DNA of 55,466 bases from an archaeon 13_2_20CM_2_53_6 (GCA_001915065.1 MNDT01000062.1:1-55466); one strand, 5' to 3'. Shown: positions 8,404-16,838, numbered from the stretch's first letter. The notes: a model not told the origin generated them from the sequence alone. Numbers and translations: made by a program.

Positions 8404-9036
8404 GTGAGCTACATATTGGATGAGAAAGAAGCTGGGAAATCTTCGGAAACGGTAGAGGACAAACCGCCGAAGACCCTGCCAATCCAGCAGAAGAAGAATC
8501 TGGAGCAAGAGCGACAAACCGACCTGGACGACCGTGTGTCCGAGTTGGAGAAGGCTCTGAAACTAGAGAAGGACAAGTCAGAGGATCTTCTACGCCGACT
8601 CCAGTATCTCCAGGCCGACTTTGAGAACTACAGGAGGCGAGTAGAGAAGGAGATAGGGGATGTCAGGAAGTTCGGGAACGAGAGACTACTCTCCGATATC
8701 CTGACAGTCAAAGACGAGCTCGAACTGGCATATGCCAAGGCCCAAGAGAGCAAGCAGAACCCCGCGATAGTGGATGGGGTCGGAATGATCCTAAAGCGGA
8801 TCCAGTCCCTCCTTTCCAAGGAGGGCGTAGAGCGGATTCCCGGCGTGGGATCCAAGTTCAACCCGGACTATCATGAGGCGGCCATGAGAATCGCTTCAGA
8901 CGAGGAGGGAACCGTTGTGGAGGAGGTCCGGCCGGGCTACCGGCTGAAAGGCAAGGTCCTCAGGGCGAGTATAGTTAAAGTGGCAGAGAAGAGACCCTTA
9001 GAGGAATCTGAAGGCGGAGAGGAGATGAGAGAATGA
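8404..9036 (+). CDS. grpE: GrpE nucleotide exchange factor
   Basis: GrpE releases ADP from DnaK and so sets the chaperone cycle rate in the cytoplasm. The protein has a long charged coiled coil (about residues 25-90), the family core [14 protein letters not shown], and the C-terminal beta domain with YHEAAMRI and [16 protein letters not shown]. The frame is open up to an ATG at 8224, but the promoter lies inside that extension, so GTG 8404 (VSYILDEK) is chosen; TTG 8416 is also possible. The stop overlaps the dnaK start by four bases (ATGA), which indicates translational coupling. Confidence 0.92.
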   Translation: MSYILDEKEAGKSSETVEDKPPKTLPIQQKKNLEQERQTDLDDRVSELEKALKLEKDKSEDLLRRLQYLQADFENYRRRVEKEIGDVRKFGNERLLSDILTVKDELELAYAKAQESKQNPAIVDGVGMILKRIQSLLSKEGVERIPGVGSKFNPDYHEAAMRIASDEEGTVVEEVRPGYRLKGKVLRASIVKVAEKRPLEESEGGEEMRE

Positions 9037-10919
9037 GCAAGCATGAGACAGAGAAGATCATAGGTATTGACCTGGGAACGACGAATAGCGCAGCCGCGGT
9101 AATGGAAGCTGGGCGGCCCCTAGTCGTTCCTAGCGCTGAAGGCCAGACTGCCGCAGGGAAGATGTTCCCGTCGGTGGTCGCGTTCACAAAGGAGGGACAG
9201 ATGATCGTGGGAGAACCCGCGATTAGACAGGAGGCCACCAATCCTGAGGGGACAATCCGGGAGATCAAGCGTAAAATGGGCAGCGGCGACTACAAGGTTC
9301 GGATCTACGGAAAGGAGTACAGTCCCCAGCAGATATCCGCATTCATCCTCCAGAAGATCAAGAGAGACACTGAGACATTCCTTGGACGGCCGGTAAAGAA
9401 GGTGGTCATCACAGTCCCCGCGCACTTCAACGACAACCAGCGCCAGGCAACAAAAGACGCAGGAGAAATCGCAGGCTTCGAAGTAGACCGGATAATCAAC
9501 GAGCCCACAGCAGCGTGTCTCGCCTATGGCCTCGACAAGGGAGACAAAGAGATGAAGATCATGGTCTTCAGCTTCGGAGGCGGAACACACGACGTTACGC
9601 TGATGGAGTTCGGCGGGGGAGTCTTCCAAGTCTTATCCACAAGCGGAGACACCCAGACCGGCGGAACCGACATAGACAACGCCATCGTCGAACACCTCCT
9701 CACCGAGTTCCAACGCCAGACCGGCATAAGCCTCCGAAACGACCGTGCAGCCATGACCCGGCTGAAGGAGGCGGCCGAGAAAGCGAAGATCGAACTCTCC
9801 ACACTCCTCACGACAGACATTGATCTGCCCTTCATAGCATCGGACAGCTCTGGACCAAAACACCTCCACGTCACCCTGACTCGAGCGAAGCTCGAAGACC
9901 TAGCAGGTCCGATCGTCAAGAGGGTCGAAACGCCGATCCGACGGACCCTTCAAGATGCCAAGCTTGAGGCGAAAGACGTAGATCGAATAATCCTGATCGG
10001 CGGCCAGACACGAATGCCACTGGTCAGAAAGTTCGTCGAGGACATAGTCGGAAAGCAGGCTGAGAGAGGAGTGGACCCCATGGAATGCGTCGCAGTCGGA
10101 GCAGCAATCCAAGGAGCAGTCTTGGCCGGCGAGGTCAAAGACATCCTCCTATTGGACGTCACGCCATTGTCGCTGGGCGTCGAAACCTTGGGCGGTGTCG
10201 CGACGAAGATTCTGGAGAAGAACACGACGATTCCTACAAAACGCAGCCAAGTCTTCTCGACAGCAGCCGACTCCCAGACGACCGTCACGATTCACGTTCT
10301 CCAGGGCGAGAGAGCAATGGCCTCTGACAATATCTCGCTGGGAATGTTCAACCTGACCGGCATTCCACCCGCGCCCAGAGGCGTGCCTCAGATCGAGGTA
10401 ACCTTCGATATAGACGCGAATGGAATGCTCAACGTGAACGCAAAAGACCTAGGGACGGGAAAGGAGAACAAGATCACCATCACGGCCTCCACCAAGCTGT
10501 CCAAAGACCAGAAGGAGAAGATGGTCAAGGAGGCGGAACAGTTCGCGGAGCAGGATCTGAAGCGGAAGGAGGAGGTTGAGCTGAGGAACAGTGCCGAGAG
10601 CATGCTCTACACTGCGGAGAAGACGAAGGAGGAGCTGAAGGACAAGATATCCAGCGACCAGGTCCAGACGATCGACAAGGCGGCCGGAATATTGCGGGCT
10701 GCCATGTCGGGGAAGGAAGCTGACAAGATCAAGAGCGCGAGCGACGAGCTCAGCAGGGTCCTGCAGAAGATCGGCGCAGAAATCTACCAGAAAGTCGCAC
10801 AAAAGCAAGGCGATGAGAAGCCTCAGCAGGCCCCAACTCCGGGAGCGGGCCCGGCGGGAAATGCGGATAATGTGGTCGATGCTGAGTATCGGGAAGTAAA
10901 AGATGAGGGATCCCGGTAG
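9033..10919 (+). CDS. dnaK: Hsp70 chaperone DnaK
   Basis: A 628-residue Hsp70 with the N-terminal ATPase ([10 protein letters not shown] at residue 11), the hinge [12 protein letters not shown]-type segment ([17 protein letters not shown]), substrate-binding domain and a helical lid ending in a Gln/Gly/Ala-rich tail and a VDAEYREV end. It folds nascent and stress-damaged proteins with GrpE and DnaJ. Unusually, the phosphate-2 motif reads [11 protein letters not shown]: the aspartate that begins DLGGGTFD in bacterial DnaK is serine (S180) and the phenylalanine is histidine (H186), while T185 and D187 remain. Archaeal DnaK genes are thought to derive from bacteria. Confidence 0.97.
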   Translation: MSKHETEKIIGIDLGTTNSAAAVMEAGRPLVVPSAEGQTAAGKMFPSVVAFTKEGQMIVGEPAIRQEATNPEGTIREIKRKMGSGDYKVRIYGKEYSPQQISAFILQKIKRDTETFLGRPVKKVVITVPAHFNDNQRQATKDAGEIAGFEVDRIINEPTAACLAYGLDKGDKEMKIMVFSFGGGTHDVTLMEFGGGVFQVLSTSGDTQTGGTDIDNAIVEHLLTEFQRQTGISLRNDRAAMTRLKEAAEKAKIELSTLLTTDIDLPFIASDSSGPKHLHVTLTRAKLEDLAGPIVKRVETPIRRTLQDAKLEAKDVDRIILIGGQTRMPLVRKFVEDIVGKQAERGVDPMECVAVGAAIQGAVLAGEVKDILLLDVTPLSLGVETLGGVATKILEKNTTIPTKRSQVFSTAADSQTTVTIHVLQGERAMASDNISLGMFNLTGIPPAPRGVPQIEVTFDIDANGMLNVNAKDLGTGKENKITITASTKLSKDQKEKMVKEAEQFAEQDLKRKEEVELRNSAESMLYTAEKTKEELKDKISSDQVQTIDKAAGILRAAMSGKEADKIKSASDELSRVLQKIGAEIYQKVAQKQGDEKPQQAPTPGAGPAGNADNVVDAEYREVKDEGSR

Positions 10920-10942
10920 AGAACGAGTAGAATGAACAGGGT

Positions 10943-12046
10943 ATGGACAAGCCAGACTACTATGACGTCCTCGGAGTCCCCAAGGGCGCCAACAAAGACG
11001 AGATAAAAGCAGCCTACCGAAAACTGGCCTTACAGTTTCATCCGGACAGAAACAAGTCGCCTGATGCGACAGAGCGGTTCAAGGAGATCTCGGAAGCTTA
11101 CGCGATATTATCGGATGATGAGAAGCGAGGTCAGTACGACCAGTTCGGCCGAGCCGGAATCTACGAACGCTACAACCCAGAGGACATCTTCAGGGGCGCT
11201 GACTTCGACTCGATATTCCGGGACATCGGCGGCTTCGGCGGAATCTTTGAACAGCTTCTACGAGGATTCGGCGGCTTCGGATTTCAGGGCTTCGCGGGTC
11301 CCCAGAGACCCTCCAGAGGAGAGGACCTGGTCTATGATCTCGGGATCAGCTTCGATGATGCTGCTCATGGAGTGAGCAAGGAGATCGAGGTCCCACGCCT
11401 AGCACAGTGTAGCATCTGCGGCGGCTCAGGAGCCCAGCCTGGCAGCCAACGGAAGACCTGCAAGACGTGTAACGGCCGCGGCCAGGTGCAACAGGTCCGA
11501 CGCTCAGGCTTCGCACAGATGATCCAGATCACCACCTGTCCCCGATGCAACGGTGAAGGGACGATTGTAGAGAAACCATGCAAGAACTGTGGCGGCTCAG
11601 GGCTGATGCGGAACAAGACAAAGCTTCAGGTCAAGGTGCCCGCCGGAGCTGACGAGGGACAGAGTCTGAGGTTACGCGGCGAGGGCAACATGGTCCAGGG
11701 AGGACGAGCAGGCGACCTCTACGTCCGAATACACCTGAAACCCCACGAATATTTCAAGCGAGAGGGAGACAATATCCTCTATGAGACGAGGATTAGCTTT
11801 CCAAAAGCCGTGATGGGTGGCGAGCTTGAAGTCCCGGCGATCGACGGGAAGGCTAGGGTAAAGATTCCGGCCGGCACCAAAGCCGGGACAGTGTTCCGTC
11901 TGGAAGGCAAGGGCTTCCCACATGTCGAGGGCTGGGGCCGCGGGGACGAGCTGGTCAGAGTCGACGTGGATATTCCACAGGATCTGAACAAGAGAGAAAG
12001 AGAATTGCTGCTAGAATTGGCCAAGCTGCGCGGCGAGAACCTCTAG
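10943..12046 (+). CDS. dnaJ: Hsp40 co-chaperone DnaJ
   Basis: A full type I DnaJ of 367 residues. The J domain holds the essential HPD (LQFHPDRNKSP, about residue 32). It is followed by a Gly/Phe-rich region (about 70-120), four zinc repeats (CSICGGSG, CKTCNGRG, CPRCNGEG, CKNCGGSG) and the C-terminal substrate-binding beta domains. It delivers unfolded clients to DnaK and stimulates its ATPase. The gene lies 23 bp after dnaK on the same strand. The nearby HtrA-type protease at 14111 rounds off a protein-quality-control block. Confidence 0.97.
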   Translation: MDKPDYYDVLGVPKGANKDEIKAAYRKLALQFHPDRNKSPDATERFKEISEAYAILSDDEKRGQYDQFGRAGIYERYNPEDIFRGADFDSIFRDIGGFGGIFEQLLRGFGGFGFQGFAGPQRPSRGEDLVYDLGISFDDAAHGVSKEIEVPRLAQCSICGGSGAQPGSQRKTCKTCNGRGQVQQVRRSGFAQMIQITTCPRCNGEGTIVEKPCKNCGGSGLMRNKTKLQVKVPAGADEGQSLRLRGEGNMVQGGRAGDLYVRIHLKPHEYFKREGDNILYETRISFPKAVMGGELEVPAIDGKARVKIPAGTKAGTVFRLEGKGFPHVEGWGRGDELVRVDVDIPQDLNKRERELLLELAKLRGENL

Positions 12047-12047
12047 G

Positions 12048-12512
12048 TCAGCTGGCATCCTTCTTCGATTCACTCTTCTCCGGGACTGGAACTATCGCGG
12101 TCAGCGTGGAAGAGGTCGACGGTGCTGGAGCATCAGATGCTTTGGGCTCTATGGCGACGCTAGACGAAGAACGCGCACCGCTTACAGGTAACCCTGTGCT
12201 CAGCTTGCCAAACCGTCCTCTGAACCTCGGCGCGTGAGTTGTTTCCAACCCGTGCCTAGCATTCCGCAGGATCTTGTAACACGCGACCGCAGCTGCGCTA
12301 CACCCCATCCCAATTCCCAGCCCGAGTATGGCCGTGTACCACGTAACATGACTCAGCAGAGCCTGATCAACATAAGAGTGAAAAGATACATCATAGACAT
12401 ACTCGCTCATTAGCCAGTAGCCTAGGAACGCGATTATCCCCGCCTCAACTAGCATTAACACTTTGACCGAATATGGTGTGACCGCCTCCCGCGGACCCCT
12501 CGTCGTGCTCAA
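12048..12512 (-). CDS. Two-helix membrane protein with Ser/Pro-rich tail
   Basis: A 154-residue protein of unknown family. Two hydrophobic helices (about residues 17-36, VLMLVEAGIIAFLGYWLM, and 58-82, WYTAILGLGIGMGCSAAAV) are joined by a short loop with acidic and aromatic residues. The last 60 residues are disordered and rich in Ser, Pro and Ala. It converges tail-to-tail with dnaJ with one base between the stops. No function can be proposed. Confidence 0.6.
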   Translation of the reverse strand: MSTTRGPREAVTPYSVKVLMLVEAGIIAFLGYWLMSEYVYDVSFHSYVDQALLSHVTWYTAILGLGIGMGCSAAAVACYKILRNARHGLETTHAPRFRGRFGKLSTGLPVSGARSSSSVAIEPKASDAPAPSTSSTLTAIVPVPEKSESKKDAS

Positions 12513-12665
12513 GCCTGAAACTCACTCTGTCAGCGGCTGAGTCTAATTCAGACCAGCGATTTGAGATGATTGTATCCATGTTGAATGGTCTGGAAGAACG
12601 AACACGATGAGCGGACAAGAAAATCAGCGATGCCAGTCCTGCGTCCTATGTCAGACCTAAGTAAG

Positions 12666-13232
12666 CTAGATCTGCCGGGCCATTATCATTGAGTCCAAGA
12701 ATTTTCCGTTTCTCTTAACCTTCGCCGGAATTCTGCCAACCTCTCTGAACCCTGCTTTCTGGTAGGTGTGTATCGCGGCCTGATTTGTTGAGAGAAACTC
12801 GACCTCCAGACTCCTCAGGCCGATTCTCTTCGCTTCACGCAGAAGGACCTTTACCATTTCTCTGCCGATTCCCAGGCCCCTATACTCAGCGATCACGGTA
12901 AGACCCAGCTCACCATGGTGGCGGGTTTCTCCATAATGGCCTCTATCTATGTCCCCGCTGGCAACTATTCGTTTGCAGACTTCTGCTAGGACGCTGACCA
13001 TATCGCCGTTCTCTATCTGCACCGTGCGATTGGCGAGCCAGTCGGCCTCCTCTTCCCGGGCAATCTTCTGTTCGAACCCTGTGAAGACCTCCGAGCCTCG
13101 GCCTCGTTTCTTATCATCGACTAGTCCGTTTATGAACGCTAGCAGCTTGTCAAGGTCGTCCCATCCCATTGATCTCAAGACTACGCTCTTACCATTGACC
13201 CTGAATTTTCGGTAGACATGCTCAGACACCAA
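12666..13232 (-). CDS. GNAT-family N-acetyltransferase
   Basis: A 188-residue GNAT fold protein. The acetyl-CoA-binding loop is YRGLGIGREMVKVLLREA (Q/RxxGxG/A pattern), preceded by the ELGLTVIAEYRG strand and followed by LEVEFLSTNQAAIHTYQKAGF, the usual motif B with the tyrosine. Such enzymes acetylate proteins, small amines or antibiotics; the acceptor is unknown. ATG at 13232 gives a complete N-terminus. It sits alone between two unrelated genes. Confidence 0.88.
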   Translation of the reverse strand: MVSEHVYRKFRVNGKSVVLRSMGWDDLDKLLAFINGLVDDKKRGRGSEVFTGFEQKIAREEEADWLANRTVQIENGDMVSVLAEVCKRIVASGDIDRGHYGETRHHGELGLTVIAEYRGLGIGREMVKVLLREAKRIGLRSLEVEFLSTNQAAIHTYQKAGFREVGRIPAKVKRNGKFLDSMIMARQI

Positions 13233-13367
13233 GACCTCAGACTCACACTAGTTGGTTGACTGATAGGCTTTGTAAGCCTTGAAGATGAAAAGGGAGAGCT
13301 GGTTAAGGGACTAGGCAGAAACGGTCACTAAAGTTATCCTTACCTACTCAGTTCGAGGAGACTACTA

Positions 13368-13377
13368 AGTATATATT
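13368..13377 (+). promoter_or_regulatory. TATA box for a leaderless GTG-started regulator gene
   Basis: AGTATATATT is centred about 27 bp upstream of the GTG at 13401. With usual archaeal spacing, transcription would begin at the start codon itself, giving a leaderless mRNA with a GTG start. Confidence 0.6.
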
Positions 13378-13400
13378 GCGAAGCGCCTCTACGGTAGGCA

Positions 13401-14039
13401 GTGACATCGACGAGAGAAAGCGAGAGCTCTACACCGGTCCCAACCTTTGAGGATCTGGATGAGAGCAATCTCACAGCCAGGGATACTGGCGTCATCCAGG
13501 CTATAATGGAAGAGGGTCTGACGGTATTCACCTTCGATGGGTTGAAGAGACTAGTTGGCCTGCACCAGGAGAAGCTGTCCCGGATCATTGATCGTCTAGA
13601 GGAAGAAGGGTTCGTGGAGAAGGTGACGGAGGGATACAGGATAACGGCTAGAGGAAATGTAGTAGTCGCGCGACCCATGGGATCCGTCCAACCAGCGATG
13701 CCTATTGTTCAGTCGCTTCTTCCTAGAGACGTGGACCTCGAGAGCATACTCTCCCAATTGAAAGGCCGCTGGTTCGGCAAGCTCCGATGGCTCGGATACG
13801 CGAAGAACGATGATGGAATTGTTCTGAAATGGATCGCGGAAGAAGACGGGTTCCAGATAGACGCGAAGTTCACGGATAACTACCTGAGCATCGACGCGAA
13901 GATTGCTGAGGCAGGGAAGACCAGCGAGGCCGTCAAAGCGGCTCACCTATTGCTGGGACATGTTTCACGATCATACACCACTCCACGACGGAGGGGCCAT
14001 ATGGTCTCTCCAGTAGTCTTCTACACTGACTTCGCCTAG
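13401..14039 (+). CDS. Winged-helix regulator with KGRWF C-terminal domain (paralogue of 36890)
   Basis: Residues 25-90 form a MarR/IclR-like winged helix (LTVFTFDGLKRLVGLHQEKL, RIIDRLEEEGFVEKVTEGYR). The C-terminal half holds a distinct domain with LKGRWFGKLRWLGYAKNDDG. The same two blocks in the same order occur in the gene at 36890, so this is a small paralogous family in this genome. A DNA-binding role is inferred from the winged helix; the second domain may sense a ligand. The GTG start is supported by the TATA box spacing. It precedes the HtrA-type protease on the same strand, 71 bp apart. Confidence 0.75.
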   Translation: MTSTRESESSTPVPTFEDLDESNLTARDTGVIQAIMEEGLTVFTFDGLKRLVGLHQEKLSRIIDRLEEEGFVEKVTEGYRITARGNVVVARPMGSVQPAMPIVQSLLPRDVDLESILSQLKGRWFGKLRWLGYAKNDDGIVLKWIAEEDGFQIDAKFTDNYLSIDAKIAEAGKTSEAVKAAHLLLGHVSRSYTTPRRRGHMVSPVVFYTDFA

Positions 14040-14084
14040 TCTTGTGACCAGTTCTCCGACATCATTGGTCAACAAATAGACCAC

Positions 14085-14106
14085 CCTACCCTACTGGGGT
14101 AGGTGA
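14085..14106 (+). promoter_or_regulatory. Hairpin covering the ribosome-binding site of the HtrA-like gene
   Basis: CCTACCC (14085-14091) and GGGTAGG (14097-14103) form a perfect 7-bp stem with a five-base loop, ending just before GTGAAAAAATG. The Shine-Dalgarno-like GGTGA (14102-14106) begins inside the stem, so folding would hide it. In a gene for a stress protease this could act as a simple RNA thermometer; that role is inferred. Confidence 0.45.
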
Positions 14107-14110
14107 AAAA

Positions 14111-15025
14111 ATGAGTAAAACAACCAGTTCGTCAGCGATTCTGGAATCCGTATCAGACGCCATCGTAGACGTGACTGAGCGAGTATCCAAATCCGTCGTC
14201 CGGGTTGGAGCCGGAAGATGGAGAGGCGGCACAGGCACCGTCTGGAGCAAAGACGGGCACATCGTAACAAGCAACCACGTCATCGGAGACATGCGTGAAG
14301 TAGAAGTCGGCTTCAGCGACGGCACAAAGCAAGTCGCTAAGGTGGTAGGGCGCGATCCCTACTCCGATCTAGCACTGTTGAAGGTGGACTCCAACAACCT
14401 AACACCCGTCGAGACAGGCAACTCTGACAACCTCAAAGTAGGACAGTTCGTCATCGCGGTCGCAAATCCTTTCGGCAGACAACCAAGCGCCACGTCAGGC
14501 ATCGTCACCAATCCCACATTCAGCACAAGAAGATGGTGGGGAGGCGGAGGACTCGACAAGGTCCTCGTCACAGACGCACGACTAAACCCAGGCTATTCTG
14601 GCGGTCCACTAGTGGACGCTAGGGGTAGAATGGTCGGAATCAACGCAGCCTACGCCAACAACCGAGGAATATCGGTGCCAGTCAATACGATCAAGACAGT
14701 CGTCGACAAGCTACTCCAGGATGGAAAGATCAAGCGAGCCTACATGGGCATCACAGCAGAAACAATCCGCCTACCAGACAACCTGGTCGGCCAACCCGCA
14801 GGACTCATCATCTACGGTGTCGACAAAGACAGCGCAGCCAAGAAAGCGGGCGTCGCAATAGGCGACGTCATAGTAAAACTCGACGGCAAACCAGTCGAGA
14901 CGCTCGCAGACCTACGCGGACTCCTTGACGATGGAGCGATCGGAAAACAGGTCAAGCTATCAGTGCTACGCGGAGAGAAGCTCACAGAGCTGACGATAAC
15001 ACCAACAGAAGCAGAACAAGACTAG
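14111..15025 (+). CDS. HtrA/DegP-type serine protease with one PDZ domain
   Basis: A 304-residue trypsin-fold protease with the catalytic triad H56 (TSNHVI), D86 (YSDLALLKV) and S163 (LNPGYSGGPL, with Tyr where Asn is usual). A single PDZ domain follows (about 215-300, IYGVDKDSAAKKAGVAIGDV). It degrades or refolds damaged proteins. There is no signal peptide or membrane anchor, so it is predicted to work in the cytoplasm, unlike bacterial periplasmic DegP. The start has a good ribosome-binding site that may be held in a hairpin. Proximity to grpE-dnaK-dnaJ supports a stress role. Confidence 0.93.
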   Translation: MSKTTSSSAILESVSDAIVDVTERVSKSVVRVGAGRWRGGTGTVWSKDGHIVTSNHVIGDMREVEVGFSDGTKQVAKVVGRDPYSDLALLKVDSNNLTPVETGNSDNLKVGQFVIAVANPFGRQPSATSGIVTNPTFSTRRWWGGGGLDKVLVTDARLNPGYSGGPLVDARGRMVGINAAYANNRGISVPVNTIKTVVDKLLQDGKIKRAYMGITAETIRLPDNLVGQPAGLIIYGVDKDSAAKKAGVAIGDVIVKLDGKPVETLADLRGLLDDGAIGKQVKLSVLRGEKLTELTITPTEAEQD

Positions 15026-15071
15026 AGAATCGCCAATGCGAAGAGGACTCTGGCCTAAAACCCCGGAGTCC

Positions 15072-15087
15072 AACCTTTTTTTTGGTT
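15072..15087 (+). terminator. Oligo-T terminator after the HtrA-like gene
   Basis: AACC, eight T (15076-15083), then GGTT. Archaeal termination typically needs only a T run; the flanking 4-bp dyad may help. It lies about 50 bp after the protease stop. Confidence 0.55.
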
Positions 15088-15192
15088 ATCTCATACCGAC
15101 GCGAGAGCTTGTTCCCCTGTATCCAATCGTCGTTTGACTACGGTTAAACAGGGCTTAAGTGTACTCCAAAGATAAGATCTATTGGACACAAT

Positions 15193-15396
15193 TTGAGGAA
15201 GGTAATGCTTCTAACCGGCCTCATGCTCTTGCTCTCAGGCATCATCTCAGAGGCGATGTACATAGCCACATCCAGGGTCGCCTACGCGGGCACGGTAGCC
15301 GCAAACGAATACCTCATCTTGGGCATCCTCTTAATCCTTGTCGGATTCATCTTCACCTTGAGCAGCGTAAAGATTCCCAAGATCCGAGTACGTTAA
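15193..15396 (+). CDS. Small two-helix membrane protein
   Basis: A 67-residue protein with two hydrophobic segments, MLLTGLMLLLSGIISEAMYI and YLILGILLILVGFIFTLSS, and a basic end (KIPKIRVR). The spacing suggests a helical hairpin with both ends inside. The TTG at 15193 is the first start in frame. No family recognised; similar small hairpin proteins are common in archaeal genomes and often remain unnamed. Confidence 0.5.
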   Translation: MRKVMLLTGLMLLLSGIISEAMYIATSRVAYAGTVAANEYLILGILLILVGFIFTLSSVKIPKIRVR

Positions 15397-15513
15397 TCTA
15401 ACACAGCAGAGAGATCTATCCCCCTGAGTCCCTCGTCTTAGTACAGTCAAGGGCTATGATGCTCTAATCCACTGGATACGATTGAAACTTAAACCCTTGA
15501 ACCCTCACGCCCT

Positions 15514-15918
15514 CTAGTCACTCCAACCCGCATACGAGCCGGTCTTGTCCTCAAAGGCTCTAGTATCAACATCCCTCCGAAAATGCTTGGGAATCAGTTT
15601 CTGCATCAGAATATTCTCAGTCAACTGAGCCATTCGATTGCCGAGCGAGTCCGAGTACCCCAAGTTGAGAGGAATAGAATATTCCTCACAGAGCTTGGCA
15701 AGCGTTCCTATCATAACAGAACGCCCACCCTGGCCATAGAGCTCGACCAGGACGCCCTCCACGTCTTCAAACCGACTCGACAGATCCTCCTTGCCAATCC
15801 CCCTTCTATCGAGGAAGTCATAGATTATCCGCTTCGTTCTCTCCCCCAAAGTGCTCAACACCTGGTCGAAACAGAATGAAACCGTCTCGTGGATCAGAGT
15901 GATGTTGGGAGTCCGCAT
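15514..15918 (-). CDS. NitrOD5-like (DUF3227-type) helical domain protein
   Basis: A 134-residue soluble, mostly helical protein. The segment from about residue 15, VLSTLGERTKRIIYDFLDRR, then a short DLSSRFEDVEGVLVELYGQG block, matches the pattern of the NitrOD5 domain known from soil Thaumarchaeota, which has no proven function. The ATG at 15918 is preferred over 15984, because the latter would overlap the upstream gene by 62 bp. Four bases separate it from the gene at 15923, so the two are almost certainly one operon. Confidence 0.6.
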   Translation of the reverse strand: MRTPNITLIHETVSFCFDQVLSTLGERTKRIIYDFLDRRGIGKEDLSSRFEDVEGVLVELYGQGGRSVMIGTLAKLCEEYSIPLNLGYSDSLGNRMAQLTENILMQKLIPKHFRRDVDTRAFEDKTGSYAGWSD

Positions 15919-15922
15919 ATTA

Positions 15923-16237
15923 CTACTGAGCCTTCCAAAGAGTCGAGCGGAGTTCCTCCACCATCCAGAACAGGCTGTTTCCAAGCTTGGGTGGGTCCAG
16001 CTTCAATTGTGAACTGGCTTCGAGAATCGTAATGTGCTTGATGATCTTGGAAAACTTGCCGAATAACTCGTCTAGAACTGTATCGATCTCTCCCAGATGT
16101 GAGGTCAGACTCGCCAATGGTACATCTCGTCCGCTCCCTAGTAGAGAGAGGACTGATGATAGACAATCCTCTCCCAAGCTACGGAGCGTGCTCGATAGAG
16201 AGATCTGAATCGCTGAGTCAAACGCCGCTCTCTCCAA
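15923..16237 (-). CDS. Second NitrOD5-like helical domain protein, tandem paralogue
   Basis: A 104-residue protein sharing the layout of its downstream neighbour: LSSTLRSLGEDCLSSVLSLL corresponds to VLSTLGERTKRIIYDFL, and HLGEIDTVLDELFGKFSKII to FEDVEGVLVELYGQGGRSVM. It looks like an older duplication with strong divergence. These domains may oligomerise or act as adaptors, but nothing here shows a partner. It is first in a two-gene operon. Confidence 0.55.
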   Translation of the reverse strand: MERAAFDSAIQISLSSTLRSLGEDCLSSVLSLLGSGRDVPLASLTSHLGEIDTVLDELFGKFSKIIKHITILEASSQLKLDPPKLGNSLFWMVEELRSTLWKAQ

Positions 16238-16565
16238 AAGTCAGATCTCCTTTAGGACATCCCTCCCCGGTCAGGACGTCACGACTACAGGCTCCCGTCG
16301 AGCGTTATCTTCATTCTACTCATGACTTCTGTAATCTCCGAACAGGCACGATGTCTAGCCAGTGTGCGATCGATAATGTCTCGCTCTAAGTCACAATGTT
16401 ACCCGAAATATCCCCTCACAGTTTAAGAAAATAGAGGTGGACTGCCGTCCAGAACCCATAAGTGTAGTCTCCGAAGCCATAGACCGGTTCATTCCCTGTA
16501 GCTTCGAGCGGGATCCCCTCTCTCTCAGGAGTTTTAAGAGCACGTAGTGGCACGACCGTGCTGAT
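16238..16565. other. Gap before tRNA-Leu: no gene seen
   Basis: No convincing coding frame. TGGACtgccGTCCA (16438-16451) is a perfect 5-bp hairpin with a 4-base loop. A TATA-like TTTTAAGAGC (16532-16541) lies about 28 bp upstream of the tRNA-Leu 5' end and is its likely promoter. Confidence 0.5.
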
Positions 16566-16580
16566 GCGGGGGTTCCCGAG

Positions 16581-16608
16581 ACCATGCGGGTCGCCGTATT
16601 GGCGGGAT
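16581..16608 (+). other. Predicted D-loop intron (28 nt) of tRNA-Leu
   Basis: Bulge-helix geometry: exon CCCG (16575-16578) pairs with CGGG (16603-16606), with bulges AG^A and AT^T and an inner CCA/TGG helix. Removal gives a normal Leu D-loop length. Confidence 0.7.
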
Positions 16609-16626
16609 TCAGGTCAAAGGGGCAGG

Positions 16627-16650
16627 GCCGCTCGCGGAGAGCAGTGCTCG
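16627..16650 (+). other. Predicted anticodon-stem intron (24 nt) of tRNA-Leu
   Basis: GGCA (16621-16624) pairs with TGCT (16645-16648), bulges GG^G and CG^A, inner helix CCGCTC/GAGAGCAG with one mismatch. Removal restores the perfect stem CAGGA/TCCTG. Confidence 0.65.
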
Positions 16651-16657
16651 ACTTAAG

Positions 16658-16675
16658 ATCCGACTCACAGGAGAA
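16658..16675 (+). other. Predicted canonical 37/38 intron (18 nt) of tRNA-Leu
   Basis: Needed to close the loop CTTAAGA next to TCCTG. The central helix CTTA/GGAG is imperfect, so the splice position could shift by a few bases, but the length of 18 nt is fixed by the mature structure. Confidence 0.6.
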
Positions 16676-16838
16676 ATCCTGTGGCGTAGGCCTTCATGGG
16701 TTCGAATCCCATCCCCCGCACCACTCGCATCGTCTCTTCTCACAGAACTCTCAGTCCATTCGCTGTTCCTCTTCACTTCCCCTATGGGTACAGGATTCTC
16801 CATAAACTGGAGAGAGGTACATTGAGCGTTGATGAGAA

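Larger units (their letters stand above)
16566..16720 (+). tRNA. tRNA-Leu (anticodon UAA) with three predicted introns
   Basis: Acceptor GCGGGGG (16566-16572) pairs with CCCCCGC (16713-16719), discriminator A, and CCA is encoded (16721-16723). The T-arm (ATGGG TTCGAAT CCCAT) and Leu-type variable arm (GGCGTAGGCC) are intact. The gene is 155 nt; removing 16581-16608 (D-loop), 16627-16650 (30/31 in the anticodon stem) and 16658-16675 (37/38) leaves an 85-nt class II tRNA with D-loop GAGTCAGGTCAAA, anticodon stem CAGGA/TCCTG and loop CTTAAGA. Introns 1 and 2 have four-base-pair central helices (CCCG/CGGG; GGCA/TGCT) between 3-nt bulges; intron 3 is a relaxed motif. The anticodon is certain once the stem is assembled; exact splice sites are inferred. 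Confidence 0.88.

Noticed and set aside
9120-9629. 169-codon minus-strand frame within dnaK
   Set aside because: Antisense to a conserved chaperone; high-GC codon bias produces long shadow frames here.
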